A stretch of DNA of 64,000 bases, taken from contig NZ_JARJHL010000018.1 of NCBI RefSeq assembly GCF_029309835.1, forward strand, positions 62,001-126,000. The letters run 5' to 3'. A program made the translations under genes and the position numbers. Position 1 is the stretch's first letter, and every line of letters begins with the position of its first letter. The notes beneath the pieces were generated by a model. It saw nothing but the letters and a program-made list of their open reading frames with translations. It did no database searches and was not told the DNA's origin. Positions 36,332-45,752 of this stretch are shown piece by piece. The stretch is from Paracoccus sp. DMF-8. GTDB lineage: Bacteria > Pseudomonadota > Alphaproteobacteria > Rhodobacterales > Rhodobacteraceae.

Positions 36332-37504
36332 TTACGCGCGATCTGCGACGGCCTGCACGACCTCGCGCAGCCGCATGATCTGCGGCTCGATCGGATAGTG
36401 ATGGTTACCTGTGAAAAATCCGTTAACGTCGATGGTTTCTGCCGCCTCGATCACCGAACCGACGGAGTGGTCCAGTTTGTCGATCACCGGATTGCGCAGG
36501 AAATTCCCGGTGACGATGGGGCGGCATTCGATTTCTGCCGCCGTCAGTGCCTGCACCAGTTCGGCACGGCGCCCGGCCATGCGCCCCTTCAGCACCATGG
36601 CAAAGCCGAACCACGATGATTCCCCGGTTTCCTGCTGGATGTCCAGAAAATCCAGATCCGCGAAAGCCTGCTGAAAGATCGCGGCATTGGCGCGGCGCGC
36701 GGCGACGAAACCCGGCAGCTTGTCGAGTTGCGGCAGGCCAAGCGCGCCCTCGATTTCCAGCGGGCGCAGGTTGTAGCCGGGCAGGACGAAACGGAACTGG
36801 CGCACGAAAGGGTCGGGGTCCAGCGGCAGATGGGTGTCCGGGGGCAGGTCGCGGACCCAGCCATGGGCGCGCATCGACAGCATCGTGTCATAGAGCTTGC
36901 GGTCGTCGGTGATGACCATGCCGCCCTCCATCGTGCAGATATGATGCGAGAAAAAGCTGGAAAACGTCCCGAACAGACCGAATGCGCCCGCAAATTCCCC
37001 CTGATAGCGCGCGCCCATGGATTCGCAGTTATCCTCGATCAGCAGGACGCCGGCGTCGGCGCAGATCCGGCGCAGGCGGTCGGCCTGAACCGGATTGCCC
37101 AGCAGGTTGACCGCGAAAACCGCGCGGGTGCGGGGCGTGATCGCCTGTTCCAGCTTGGTCAGGTCGATGTTCAGGGTTGCCGGGTCGATATCGACGAAAC
37201 GCAGTTTCAGCCCGGTCTGGCTGATCGGGAAATAGGTCGTGGACCAGCTGACGGCGGGGACGATGATCTCATCCCCCTGTTTCCATCCCAGATCGGGGTG
37301 CCAGAAGGCCGAGGCGATGGCCAGCAGGTTCGCGGTCGATCCCGATGAGGTCATCACGGCGTATTTCTTGCCGAAATGGCTGGCAAAGGCTTCCTCATAG
37401 GCGCGGACGCGCGGGCCCATGGTAAAGCGGCCCGAGGCGATGACCTGCGTCAGGCTGTCATATTCGCGTTGGTCCCATGTCGTGCTGGCAAGCGGATAGA
37501 ACAT
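36332..37504 (-). CDS. colD: GDP-4-keto-6-deoxymannose 3-dehydratase (ColD-like)
   Basis: A 390-residue fold-type I PLP protein of the DegT/DnrJ/EryC1 family. The start MFYPLASTTWDQREYDSL matches ColD, and the ATG at 37504 is supported by that match. The active-site segment reads FSSFFSHHICTMEGG: where most family members have the PLP-binding lysine (S-x-x-K), there is histidine. That substitution defines ColD, which removes the C3 hydroxyl instead of transaminating. MTSSGSTANLLAI and LLIEDNCESMGARY are cofactor contacts. With gmd, manC and an Fcl/ColC-like gene it would make GDP-colitose, a 3,6-dideoxyhexose of surface polysaccharides. Confidence 0.85.
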   Translation of the reverse strand: MFYPLASTTWDQREYDSLTQVIASGRFTMGPRVRAYEEAFASHFGKKYAVMTSSGSTANLLAIASAFWHPDLGWKQGDEIIVPAVSWSTTYFPISQTGLKLRFVDIDPATLNIDLTKLEQAITPRTRAVFAVNLLGNPVQADRLRRICADAGVLLIEDNCESMGARYQGEFAGAFGLFGTFSSFFSHHICTMEGGMVITDDRKLYDTMLSMRAHGWVRDLPPDTHLPLDPDPFVRQFRFVLPGYNLRPLEIEGALGLPQLDKLPGFVAARRANAAIFQQAFADLDFLDIQQETGESSWFGFAMVLKGRMAGRRAELVQALTAAEIECRPIVTGNFLRNPVIDKLDHSVGSVIEAAETIDVNGFFTGNHHYPIEPQIMRLREVVQAVADRA

Positions 37505-37620
37505 CCCGTCCCCTTCGCGATTCGTGTGTAAATCAGGCAATTGACGCTTGGGTAGCAGCACCGGCGCGTCCAGAGAAGGCCGGGCTTGACCGGGGCCTGT
37601 CGTTCACCGGGGCCTGTCGT

Positions 37621-38541
37621 TCAATAGCCGCGGTTGCGGTCGACCAGATACATCAGGGGCTGGCCCGCCATGGCGCGGCGCAGGTTCATGGCGACGACCT
37701 CTGCCGCCGAAGAGGCGCGGGTCGCGGCCGCGACATGGGGCGTGACGGTGATCGCGGGATGGGACCAGAACGGATGCGCGGCGGGCAGGGGTTCGGTTGC
37801 GAAGACGTCCAGAACGGCGTGACCGGGACGGCCCGTGTCCAGCGCGGCCAACAGGTCATCTTCGACGATCAGGCTGCCGCGCCCGGCATTGATCAGGGTC
37901 GCGTTGCGCGGCAGCAGGGACAGCGTTTCGCGGTTCAGCAACCCGCGCGTTGCGGGCGTGTCGGGCAGCAGGCAGATCAGCACCTCGGCCCGGTCCAGCG
38001 CGCGGGGCAGGTCGGCCGCACCCATGACCTCGATCCCCTCGACCGGGCGGCCCGAGGCCGACCAGCCGGTCACGTCAAAGCCCAGTGTCTTCAGCGTCCG
38101 CGCGACGGCGCCCCCCATTTCGCCCAGTCCCAGCACCGTGACCTTGCGCGACGAGGCCAGCGGCGGGATGGCATCGCCGCGCCAGATGCCGTCCTGCGCC
38201 AGTGCGTCCATGCCCAGATGGCAGCGCAGGGTCCAGCCGGTGCAATATTCGACCATGCCCTGCGCCAGCCCCGGATCGACCATCCGGCACAGGGGCTGGG
38301 TCAGCGTCGGGTTGGTGGTGATGCGTTCGACCCCCGCCCGCAGGCTTTGCACGATCCGCGCATTCGCAAAGGCGCCGAAATCCAGCGCGGAACCGTCCTC
38401 GGGATAGCCGGGCGCATAGATCACCGCATCGAAATCGGCAGGATCGCCGTCGCGCGACAGTTGCATTTCGGGACAGGCGGCGCGCAGGGCGTCGCTCCAT
38501 TCGGTCCAGTCATCGGCGGGGGCTGCGAAAAAGACGCGCAT
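37621..38541 (-). CDS. D-2-hydroxyacid dehydrogenase, glyoxylate/hydroxypyruvate reductase A type
   Basis: A 306-residue NAD(P)-dependent dehydrogenase. The catalytic triad is present: arginine in SLRAGVERI, glutamate in VFATEPLPAAHPFW and histidine in TVTPHVAAATR. The nucleotide-binding loop is VLGLGEMGGAVA. The pattern fits the GhrA subgroup, which reduces glyoxylate and hydroxypyruvate. The start lies 4 bp after rodA and has GGTGA upstream, so it is probably read from the rod-shape operon. Confidence 0.85.
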   Translation of the reverse strand: MRVFFAAPADDWTEWSDALRAACPEMQLSRDGDPADFDAVIYAPGYPEDGSALDFGAFANARIVQSLRAGVERITTNPTLTQPLCRMVDPGLAQGMVEYCTGWTLRCHLGMDALAQDGIWRGDAIPPLASSRKVTVLGLGEMGGAVARTLKTLGFDVTGWSASGRPVEGIEVMGAADLPRALDRAEVLICLLPDTPATRGLLNRETLSLLPRNATLINAGRGSLIVEDDLLAALDTGRPGHAVLDVFATEPLPAAHPFWSHPAITVTPHVAAATRASSAAEVVAMNLRRAMAGQPLMYLVDRNRGY

Positions 38542-38545
38542 CGGA

Positions 38546-39685
38546 TCACCTCGGCCTGTGGACATGGGCGGATTGGACGATGCCAAAGCCCAGAAGCAGG
38601 ATCATCAGCTGCGTCCCGCCATAGCTGACCAGCGGCAGGGGCGAGCCCTTGGCCGGCAGCATCCCCATCACCGTCGCCATATTGATCGCGAAATAGATGA
38701 AGAAGGTGCAGGCGATCCCCATCGTCAGCAGGCTGGCGAAACGGTCGCGGTTGGTCAGCGCGGAATGGATGCAAAAGCCAAGGATCAGGCAATACAGCAG
38801 CAAAAGCGACATCGCCCCGATAAAGCCGAATTCCTCGGCCAGCACGGTAAAGATGAAATCGGTGTGCTTTTCGGGCAGAAAGTTCAGCCGCGACTGCGTG
38901 CCCTGCATGAAACCGCGCCCGGACCAGCCGCCCGAGCCTAGCGCGATCTGGCTTTGGATGATGTTGTAGCCCGCGCCAAGCGGGTCGGCGCCGGGGTCCA
39001 GAAATGTGTCGATGCGGCGGAACTGATATTCCCGCAGCAACTGCCAATCGGTGCCGCGGCTGATCATCACCGCATAGATCGCCCCCCCGACCATGCCTGA
39101 AACCGCGCCGAAATACCACAGGCTGACCCCTGCGGCCATCATCACCAGCCCGCCACCCATGATCAGCATCAGGGCCGTGCCAAGGTCCGGCTGGCCCAGA
39201 ACCAGCCCCACCGGCAGCAGGATCAGCACCACCGGGATCAGCACCCACAGGGGCCGTGAAACCTTTTCCAGCGGCAGCCAGTCGTAATAGGCAGCCAGCA
39301 GCAGGACCAGAGAAATCTTGGTCAGTTCAGATGGTTGCAGCCGCACGGGGCCAATCTGCAACCAGCGTTGCGCGCCCATGCCGATCTGTCCGACCACATC
39401 CACCGCGACCAGCAGCAAGACGCAGATCAGATAGGCCGGGATGGAAATCGTCCGCCAGAACCAGATCGGCACGAAGGCCAGCGCGAACATGATCACCATG
39501 CCGATGGCAAAGCGGATCATCTGCGGCTCGGCCCATGTTTCCAGCCGCCCGCCAGCGACCGAATACAGCATCAGGAACCCGGTCGAGGCGACGGCGGTCA
39601 GCAAAAAGACCAGCGGCCAGCTGATATACAGGATCTTGCGCAGTCCCGTCGGTGTCTGGGTGACCTTGTAGTCAAGATAGCTCAT
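38546..39685 (-). CDS. rodA: Rod shape-determining protein RodA (SEDS glycosyltransferase)
   Basis: A 379-residue integral membrane protein with about ten predicted helices. SEDS signatures include RWLQIGPVRLQPSELTKISL, QPDLGTALMLIMGG and PLVSYGGTQLMI near the end. RodA polymerises peptidoglycan glycan strands for cell elongation, with PBP2 as transpeptidase partner. The start MSYLDYKV at 39685 lies inside the end of mrdA (17-bp overlap), which fixes the choice over an upstream ATG. Confidence 0.94.
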   Translation of the reverse strand: MSYLDYKVTQTPTGLRKILYISWPLVFLLTAVASTGFLMLYSVAGGRLETWAEPQMIRFAIGMVIMFALAFVPIWFWRTISIPAYLICVLLLVAVDVVGQIGMGAQRWLQIGPVRLQPSELTKISLVLLLAAYYDWLPLEKVSRPLWVLIPVVLILLPVGLVLGQPDLGTALMLIMGGGLVMMAAGVSLWYFGAVSGMVGGAIYAVMISRGTDWQLLREYQFRRIDTFLDPGADPLGAGYNIIQSQIALGSGGWSGRGFMQGTQSRLNFLPEKHTDFIFTVLAEEFGFIGAMSLLLLYCLILGFCIHSALTNRDRFASLLTMGIACTFFIYFAINMATVMGMLPAKGSPLPLVSYGGTQLMILLLGFGIVQSAHVHRPR

Positions 39686-39701
39686 CTGGCGGCCCCCGGC
39701 G

Positions 39702-41645
39702 TCACGCCCGCGCCCGGCCGGTCTGGGCCACGACCGCAGGGGCAAGGTTCATGTTCTTGAACCTTTCCTCGGCCGCGCCACGCTCACCGTCGGGATAGGC
39801 CGACAGCGGGGGCACGCCGCCCGACAGCGCAAACAGCAGGATGTCGCGCGCGATCGGCGCCGCCACGGCAGAGCCGCCGCCGCCATGTTCCACGACGCAG
39901 GAAATCGCATAGCGCGGGTTGTCATAGGGCGCATAGGCGACGAACAGCGCATGATCGCGGCGGTTCCAGGGCAGTTGTTCGTTGCGGATCACGCCGCGCG
40001 CGCGTTCGGCGGCGGTGATGTTGCGGACCTGGCTGGTGCCGGTCTTGCCTGCCATGCGCCATTCCGGCGCGACGATGCGCGATCTGCGCGCGGTGCCGTG
40101 GCTGGAATTCATCACCGCATCCATGCCTAGCCGCGCGGCGCGCAGGTTCAGGGGGTGGATGCCCAGATCGGGGAAATCCACGACAGGCTGGGCCACGCTG
40201 TTGATCGCCTTGACCAGACGCGGCTCGACCGCCTTGCCGGTGGCGACGCGCGCGGTCATCACCGCCAGTTGCAGGGGCGAGGCGAGGACATAGCCCTGGC
40301 CGATGCTGGCATTGATCGAATCGCCGACCTGCCATTCCTGATCGTAGCGGCGGCGTTTCCATTCGCGGTCGGGCGCGATCCCTTCGGCCACCGCCGACAT
40401 CGGCAGGTCATGGCGCACGCCGATCCCCAGCTTGCGCGCCATTTCGGCCATGCGGTCGATGCCGACGCGCTGCGCCAGTTCGTAATAATAGACGTCGCAG
40501 GAGCGTTCGAGGCTTTGCACCGCATCGACCGAACCATGCCCGCCCCTGCTCCAGCAATGGAAACGGCGGCCCGCGACCTGCAGATAGCCGGGGCAGTAAA
40601 AGCGCGTTCCGGGATTGATGATCCCCGATTCCAGACCCGCCAGCAGCGACACCATCTTGAAGGTAGAACCGGGGGGATAGACGCCCTGCACCGTCTTGTC
40701 GGCCAGCGGGCGATGGTCGTGATTCATCAGCTCGCGATATTGCGGGCCGGAAATGCCGCGCACGAACATATTGGGGTCAAAGACCGGGGATGAGGAGATG
40801 GCCACGATATCGCCATTTGTCACATCCATGACCACCGCCGCCGCGCTTTCGGTGCCAAGCCGCTGCGTCGCGAAATTCTGCAGCGCCGCGTCCAGCGTCA
40901 GCTGCACGGTGGCGCCCTGCTGGCCTTCCTGACGCGACAGTTCGCGCATCTCGCGGCCTGCGCTGTTCACCTCGACCCGACGGGCGCCGGCCTTGCCGCG
41001 CAGCAATTCTTCGAGCTTGGCCTCGACCCCGACCTTGCCAAGCTGGAATTCGGGCAGGCGCAGGACGGGGTCGGGGTTTTCGATCTTGGACAGGTCGTAA
41101 TCCGACACCGGGCCGACATAGCCGATGACATGGGCGAAATCGCCCCGGCGCGGATAGCTGCGCGACAGGCCCGATTCCGGCACGACGCCGGGCAGGGCGG
41201 GGGCGTTGATCGCGATGGATGCGAATTCGTCCCAGCTCAGCCGGTCGGCGATGCTGACGGGCGTGATCGCGCTGCGGCGGTTGATTTCGGCGATGATCGC
41301 GGCGGTTTCGGCATCGGTCATCGGGATGATCTGGCGCAACCGGCCCAGCACCGTGCTGACATCGCCCGCCTCTTCGCGGGTCAGGGTGACCCGGTAATTC
41401 TGTTCGTTTCCGGCAATCACCAGCCCGTTGCGGTCCAGCAGCAGCCCGCGCGCGGGCGGCAGCAGGCGGATCTTGATCGAATTGCCATCCGACAGCAGCC
41501 GGTATTCTTCCTCATGTTCCAGTTGCATGGTGCGCAGCCGGAAGCCCAGCACGCCGACGACCGAGGCCTGGATCGCCCCGATCAGCAATCCCCGGCGCGA
41601 GATAGAACGCGAGCTTTCAAAGATCTCTTTCGGTGACTTTCTCAT
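39702..41645 (-). CDS. mrdA: Penicillin-binding protein 2
   Basis: A 647-residue class B transpeptidase. One membrane helix near residues 18-40 is followed by the dimerisation domain and the transpeptidase domain: YPPGSTFKMVS carries the nucleophilic serine (S-x-x-K), and GKTGTSQVRN is the KTG motif. It cross-links lateral-wall peptidoglycan with RodA. It lies 3 bp after mreD in the mreBCD-mrdA-rodA operon. Confidence 0.95.
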   Translation of the reverse strand: MRKSPKEIFESSRSISRRGLLIGAIQASVVGVLGFRLRTMQLEHEEEYRLLSDGNSIKIRLLPPARGLLLDRNGLVIAGNEQNYRVTLTREEAGDVSTVLGRLRQIIPMTDAETAAIIAEINRRSAITPVSIADRLSWDEFASIAINAPALPGVVPESGLSRSYPRRGDFAHVIGYVGPVSDYDLSKIENPDPVLRLPEFQLGKVGVEAKLEELLRGKAGARRVEVNSAGREMRELSRQEGQQGATVQLTLDAALQNFATQRLGTESAAAVVMDVTNGDIVAISSSPVFDPNMFVRGISGPQYRELMNHDHRPLADKTVQGVYPPGSTFKMVSLLAGLESGIINPGTRFYCPGYLQVAGRRFHCWSRGGHGSVDAVQSLERSCDVYYYELAQRVGIDRMAEMARKLGIGVRHDLPMSAVAEGIAPDREWKRRRYDQEWQVGDSINASIGQGYVLASPLQLAVMTARVATGKAVEPRLVKAINSVAQPVVDFPDLGIHPLNLRAARLGMDAVMNSSHGTARRSRIVAPEWRMAGKTGTSQVRNITAAERARGVIRNEQLPWNRRDHALFVAYAPYDNPRYAISCVVEHGGGGSAVAAPIARDILLFALSGGVPPLSAYPDGERGAAEERFKNMNLAPAVVAQTGRARA

Positions 41646-41648
41646 GTC

Positions 41649-42185
41649 CTAGCGCTGCCTCATGATTTCGGCCTCGGTGATGTTCAGCCGCGTCAGGCCA
41701 AGGATCCAGTGCGCGGCCAGCGCCACCGCCGGATAGGCCATGACGGTTGCGATCAACTGCATCATCATCTGCCCGAAAGACGGCAGCGGCAGGAAAAAGA
41801 CCGCAAGGGCGATGCGATAGCCAAACATCATCAGGACAATCAGGACAGAGACGCGGAACCATTCAACCATGAATGACTGTTCGCGCCAACGCTGCTCACG
41901 CAGGCGTGCGGCCTCGGATGCCAGGACGACAAAGGCGGCCCACAGGCCGATGGGGCGCAACAGCACCAGATCCTCGACCAGAAAGGCCAGCGCGATCAGC
42001 AGGGCGGGGATCTGGTCGGGGCGGCGCAACACCCAGACAAAGGTCAGGCACAGCGACAGGTCGGGGCCGGGCCAGCGCGTCGCGCCGGGCGACAGCGGCA
42101 ACAGCCGCAGCAGCAGCATGGCCAGCACCAGCAGCGCATACAGCGCCATCTGCGTGTAGCGGCCGTTGCGGACCTGATCAATCAT
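41649..42185 (-). CDS. mreD: Rod shape-determining protein MreD
   Basis: A 178-residue hydrophobic protein with about five membrane segments, including ALYALLVLAMLLLRLLPL and ALLIALAFLVEDLVLLRP. Sequence conservation in MreD is low; operon position between mreC and mrdA makes the call. The start at 42185 overlaps the mreC stop by 8 bp. It supports assembly of the elongasome. Confidence 0.88.
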   Translation of the reverse strand: MIDQVRNGRYTQMALYALLVLAMLLLRLLPLSPGATRWPGPDLSLCLTFVWVLRRPDQIPALLIALAFLVEDLVLLRPIGLWAAFVVLASEAARLREQRWREQSFMVEWFRVSVLIVLMMFGYRIALAVFFLPLPSFGQMMMQLIATVMAYPAVALAAHWILGLTRLNITEAEIMRQR

Positions 42186-43113
42186 CGCCGCCCCCCGCGA
42201 CCGCACCGTCGGCAAAACCGTCGGCAAAACCATCTGGCATCAGGGGGCCGACGAATTCCGAAGGTGGGGGCGGGATCAGGCGGCCGGAATCGGCAAGCTG
42301 TTCCGCCGGGTGGCTGCGCAACACGCGCAGGAACTCCAACCGTCCGTAATCGGCCGACATCCTGACCCGCAGGCGGCCATCCGTCGCCAGCGCCGCCTGC
42401 CCGACCAGCAGGCCGGGGGGAAAGACCCCGCCATCGCCCGAACTGACCACGCGGTCGCCGGGGCGGACATTTTCGGGGCTTTCGATGAAATCCAGCGCGG
42501 GCAGGGATGTGTTGTCGCCGACCAGCAGCGCATGTTGCCCCGACGGCTGGATCGTCACCGGAATGCGCGACGACGGATCGGTCAGCAAAATCACCCGGCT
42601 GGTGGTTTCGCCCACGCCCGAAATCCGCCCGACCAGCCCCAGACCGTCCATCGTCGCCCAGCCATCGACGATCCCGTCGCGGGTGCCGACATTCAGCAGC
42701 ACCGACTGGCGAAAGGCCGTGCCGCTGTCGGTCAGCACCACGCCCGACACGCTGGTCAGCGCGGGGTCGATGCGGACGTTGTTATGGGCCAGCAGCTTGG
42801 CGTTTTCCTGCTCAAGCTGGACGGCGGCCTCTTTCCAGGCGGACATCTTCTGCAACTCGCGCCGCAGTTCCTGATTCTGCTCATACAGGCGGGAATAGGA
42901 CTGAAAGCCCGCGATCATCCGGCTGACATGGGTGACGGGCGCCATCGCCCATTCGAATCCCGGCACGAAACGGTCGATGAAGGCCGCGCGCATCCGTTCG
43001 GCCCGCGGGCTGTCGATCCGCCAGAACAGAAAGACGCCCAGCAGGACAAGCACCAGCAACGCGATCAGAACCCGCCGGACCGGAGTGGCGAAATCTGGAC
43101 CCTTGCGCGCCAC
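42178..43113 (-). CDS. mreC: Rod shape-determining protein MreC
   Basis: A 311-residue periplasmic protein anchored by one helix (VLIALLVLVLLGVFLFW). A coiled coil follows (about residues 70-105), then the beta-sheet domain with GWATMDGLGLVGRI, RVILLTDPSSRIPV and FPPGLLVGQ. It organises PBP2 and RodA along MreB. The proline/glycine-rich tail is typical for the group. The gene lies 9 bp after mreB. Confidence 0.93.
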   Translation of the reverse strand: MARKGPDFATPVRRVLIALLVLVLLGVFLFWRIDSPRAERMRAAFIDRFVPGFEWAMAPVTHVSRMIAGFQSYSRLYEQNQELRRELQKMSAWKEAAVQLEQENAKLLAHNNVRIDPALTSVSGVVLTDSGTAFRQSVLLNVGTRDGIVDGWATMDGLGLVGRISGVGETTSRVILLTDPSSRIPVTIQPSGQHALLVGDNTSLPALDFIESPENVRPGDRVVSSGDGGVFPPGLLVGQAALATDGRLRVRMSADYGRLEFLRVLRSHPAEQLADSGRLIPPPPSEFVGPLMPDGFADGFADGAVAGGGDD

Positions 43114-43122
43114 GGGGCCGCC

Positions 43123-44157
43123 TTAGCTGTCGTAGTCGATGACGTGGCGCAACTGCCTTTCGAACTCCAGCGCCTTGCCGGTGCCAAGCGCCACGCAGTT
43201 CATCGGCTGATCCGCCAGGCTGATCATAAGGCCAGTCTGCTCGCGCAGCGCCAGATCCAGTTCGCCCAGCATCGCACCGCCGCCGGTCAGCATGACGCCG
43301 CGATCCACGATATCGGCGGCGAGATCCGGGGGCGTCGCTTCCAGCGCGACCATGACGGCCTCGCAGATCTGCTGGACGGGTTCGGCCAGCGCCTCGGCGA
43401 CCATGGCCTGAGTGATTTCCATTTCCTTGGGGATGCCGTTCAGCAGATCGCGGCCGCGCACCATGATCGCGGCGCCGCGCCCGTCGTCGGGCATGCGGGC
43501 GGTGCCGATCTGGGTTTTCACACGCTCGGCCGTCGATCTGCCGATCAGCAGGTTATGGCTGCGGCGCAGATAGTTGATGATCGCATCATCCATGCGGTCG
43601 CCGCCGATACGGACCGAGCGCGCATAAACCACATCACCAAGCGACAGCACCGCGACCTCGGTCGTGCCGCCGCCGATATCGACCACCATCGAGCCGGTCG
43701 GATCGGTGATCGGCATGCCCGCGCCGATGGCCGCCGCAATCGGTTCGGCGATCAGCCCGGCCTTGCGCGCGCCTGCGGTGATGACCGATTGACGGATCGC
43801 GCGTTTTTCGACGGGGGTTGCGCCATGCGGCACGCAGACGATGACCTTGGGCTTGGAAAAGGTCGTGCGCTTGAAGACCTTCTTGATGAAATGCTTGATC
43901 ATTTCCTCGGCGCTGTCGAAATCGGCAATGACGCCTTCGCGCATCGGGCGGATCGCCTCGATGCTGCCCGGCGTGCGGCCCAGCATCAGCTTGGCATCCT
44001 CGCCCACGGCCAGCACCTGTTTCTTGCCGTCCTTGACGTGAAAGGCCACCACCGAGGGTTCGTTCAGGATGATGCCCTTGCCCTTGACATAGACCAGCGT
44101 GTTCGCGGTCCCCAGATCAATTGCGATATCGGTCGAAAACCATCCGCCGAATGCCAT
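43123..44157 (-). CDS. mreB: Rod shape-determining actin homologue MreB
   Basis: A 344-residue actin-fold ATPase. It starts MAFGGWFSTDIAIDLGTANT (phosphate 1 loop), then VVDIGGGTTEVAVLSLGDVV and MLTGGGAMLGELDLAL (adenosine site). The start at 44157 puts the first motif at the usual position; the 62 upstream codons are not conserved. It forms filaments that guide cell-wall synthesis, and heads the rod-shape operon. Confidence 0.97.
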   Translation of the reverse strand: MAFGGWFSTDIAIDLGTANTLVYVKGKGIILNEPSVVAFHVKDGKKQVLAVGEDAKLMLGRTPGSIEAIRPMREGVIADFDSAEEMIKHFIKKVFKRTTFSKPKVIVCVPHGATPVEKRAIRQSVITAGARKAGLIAEPIAAAIGAGMPITDPTGSMVVDIGGGTTEVAVLSLGDVVYARSVRIGGDRMDDAIINYLRRSHNLLIGRSTAERVKTQIGTARMPDDGRGAAIMVRGRDLLNGIPKEMEITQAMVAEALAEPVQQICEAVMVALEATPPDLAADIVDRGVMLTGGGAMLGELDLALREQTGLMISLADQPMNCVALGTGKALEFERQLRHVIDYDS

Positions 44158-44450
44158 GTCGCCAAATTCCTTTCGCGCCGGTTGATCCGGCCTGCCGATT
44201 ACGCCCCAGCACGCGACTGGCGGAATCGCCAAGCCGCGCACAATGCGCCCATATAGGACGGGCCGGTCGCGTCGGAAACCCTCATTTTCGCGTGGCCTGC
44301 CGCTTCGGGCGAAAAGAGGTGACCACCCGCCGCATTGCAGCATGAAGCCGCCGGTTCCCGATCAGCCCCGGCGGGGCGGGATTGACTTGGCCCCGTCGCG
44401 GCGCCGATTACTTGGCCAGCCCATATCTCAAATCAGGTGAGCTACGCGAC

Positions 44451-45653
44451 ATGCCCGCAGAAATCATCGTCGGCATCTGCCGCTTTTCCTATCTTGGCCG
44501 CAGCGATTGGGTGGAATTCAGGCGCAACAAAAGCACCGATGAAGCGCGCCTGGCCGAAATCGCCACTAGACTGTTCGACGAAGAACGGCTGACCGCCCGC
44601 TTTCTGGCCTTCGAGACGATCTGTCTGCCCTCGATACTGGAACAGCGCGACCCGCGTTTCATCTTTCTGCTGGTCAGCTCGCCCCTGATGCCCGAACACT
44701 GGCGCAAAAGGCTGCATGCGCTGTGCGATCCCCATGACCAGATCCAGATCCTGTGGTCGGATGCCCCGATGCTGGCCGAGGCGCTGGAACAGCCGCTCAG
44801 GGAACTTTACGACCTGTCGGACGGCAATCTGTGGCAGTTCCGGCTGGATGACGACGATGCGATCGACGCCGAATTCATGCTGCGCCTGCGCCGCAACATG
44901 GCCCGGATGGAAGGGATCGACGAATGTGTCATCACCGCCGCGCGGGGCATCAATATCGCGCTTTACGACAACCAGCCCACGCGCTTTCTGGAATTCCGAC
45001 AGGCATTCTGGGGGGCGGGGCTGGCGATCAAGCTGAAACAGCCGGGGCTCAGCATCTTCCGCTATGGCCATTTCGGCCTGCGCGAACAGTTCACCCATTT
45101 CGTCGACCACGAACATTACGCGGCGCTGATCCTGAAATGGGAATCGGATTCCATGCCGCTGAATTTCAACCGTCTGCCCGCCCATGTGAAACTGATCGAC
45201 GAAGGCTTGTTCCAGCGCCACCTTGCCGCCCATTTCCCTTTCCTCGAAGGGGTCGATTTCGACATTCTGCGTCGCAGGAAAGCGCCCGAAGACATGATTA
45301 CGCCGCCTGAACGGCCGACCCCTGCAGTTCGAGCCATCAAGGTGACAGCCCCGGCCGCCGATGCCATCATCGCCGAGATGCCGGACAGCGACACCGCGCC
45401 GGGCAAGGATCCCGGGAAAACGCGGAACATAGGGCAGGAACAGGGCCACAAGGCGCAGAAGAACCGCAACCGCGACACGGAACAGGGCCGAAGCACCGAC
45501 AGCCACGGCGATGAGAGCCAGGCCCCGAAAAACGCGCAGAAAGACAAGCCTCGCGGTCGCAATCGCAATCAGCACCAGCCCGGAAATCAGGGGCGCGACA
45601 AAAAGCCCGAGGGTGAAAAAACCGCGCGTAAAAGACCGCAACCGTCTGAATAG
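44451..45653 (+). CDS. Putative rhamnosyl-transferase-type glycosyltransferase with basic tail
   Basis: A 400-residue protein. The first 290 residues match the putative rhamnosyl transferase family: GICRFSYLGRSDWVEFRR, RFIFLLVSSPLMPEHWR, WQFRLDDDDAIDAEFM with a DDDD metal/nucleotide-sugar site, and FRYGHFGLREQF. The last 100 residues are low-complexity and rich in Lys, Arg, Gln, Asn and Asp, probably disordered. The start at 44451 follows AGGTGA. It is divergent from mreB. The donor sugar cannot be told. Confidence 0.72.
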   Translation: MPAEIIVGICRFSYLGRSDWVEFRRNKSTDEARLAEIATRLFDEERLTARFLAFETICLPSILEQRDPRFIFLLVSSPLMPEHWRKRLHALCDPHDQIQILWSDAPMLAEALEQPLRELYDLSDGNLWQFRLDDDDAIDAEFMLRLRRNMARMEGIDECVITAARGINIALYDNQPTRFLEFRQAFWGAGLAIKLKQPGLSIFRYGHFGLREQFTHFVDHEHYAALILKWESDSMPLNFNRLPAHVKLIDEGLFQRHLAAHFPFLEGVDFDILRRRKAPEDMITPPERPTPAVRAIKVTAPAADAIIAEMPDSDTAPGKDPGKTRNIGQEQGHKAQKNRNRDTEQGRSTDSHGDESQAPKNAQKDKPRGRNRNQHQPGNQGRDKKPEGEKTARKRPQPSE

Positions 45654-45721
45654 GCGGGCACCGCACCCCGACAGTAAAAGCGCCGCCGGATGAACATGGC
45701 GGCGCCGGACAGGCGGAATGA

Positions 45722-45749
45722 AAAAGGCCGGCCACCCGGGCCGGCCTTT
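45722..45749. terminator. Bidirectional terminator between the glycosyltransferase gene and leuA
   Basis: AAAGGCCGGCC and GGCCGGCCTTT form a perfect stem of about 11 bp around a short CACCC-type loop, with an A run on one side and TTTCC on the other. It lies between two convergent genes and can serve both. Confidence 0.85.
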
Positions 45750-45752
45750 CCC

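Noticed and set aside
36332..37504. Perosamine synthase (aminotransferase) for the DegT-family protein
   Set aside because: The PLP-binding lysine is replaced by histidine in FFSHHICTMEGG, which argues for ColD-type dehydration instead of transamination.
42310..44256. 648-codon plus-strand open frame opposite mreB and mreC
   Set aside because: Both minus-strand genes are certain and conserved; the antisense product is composition-driven.
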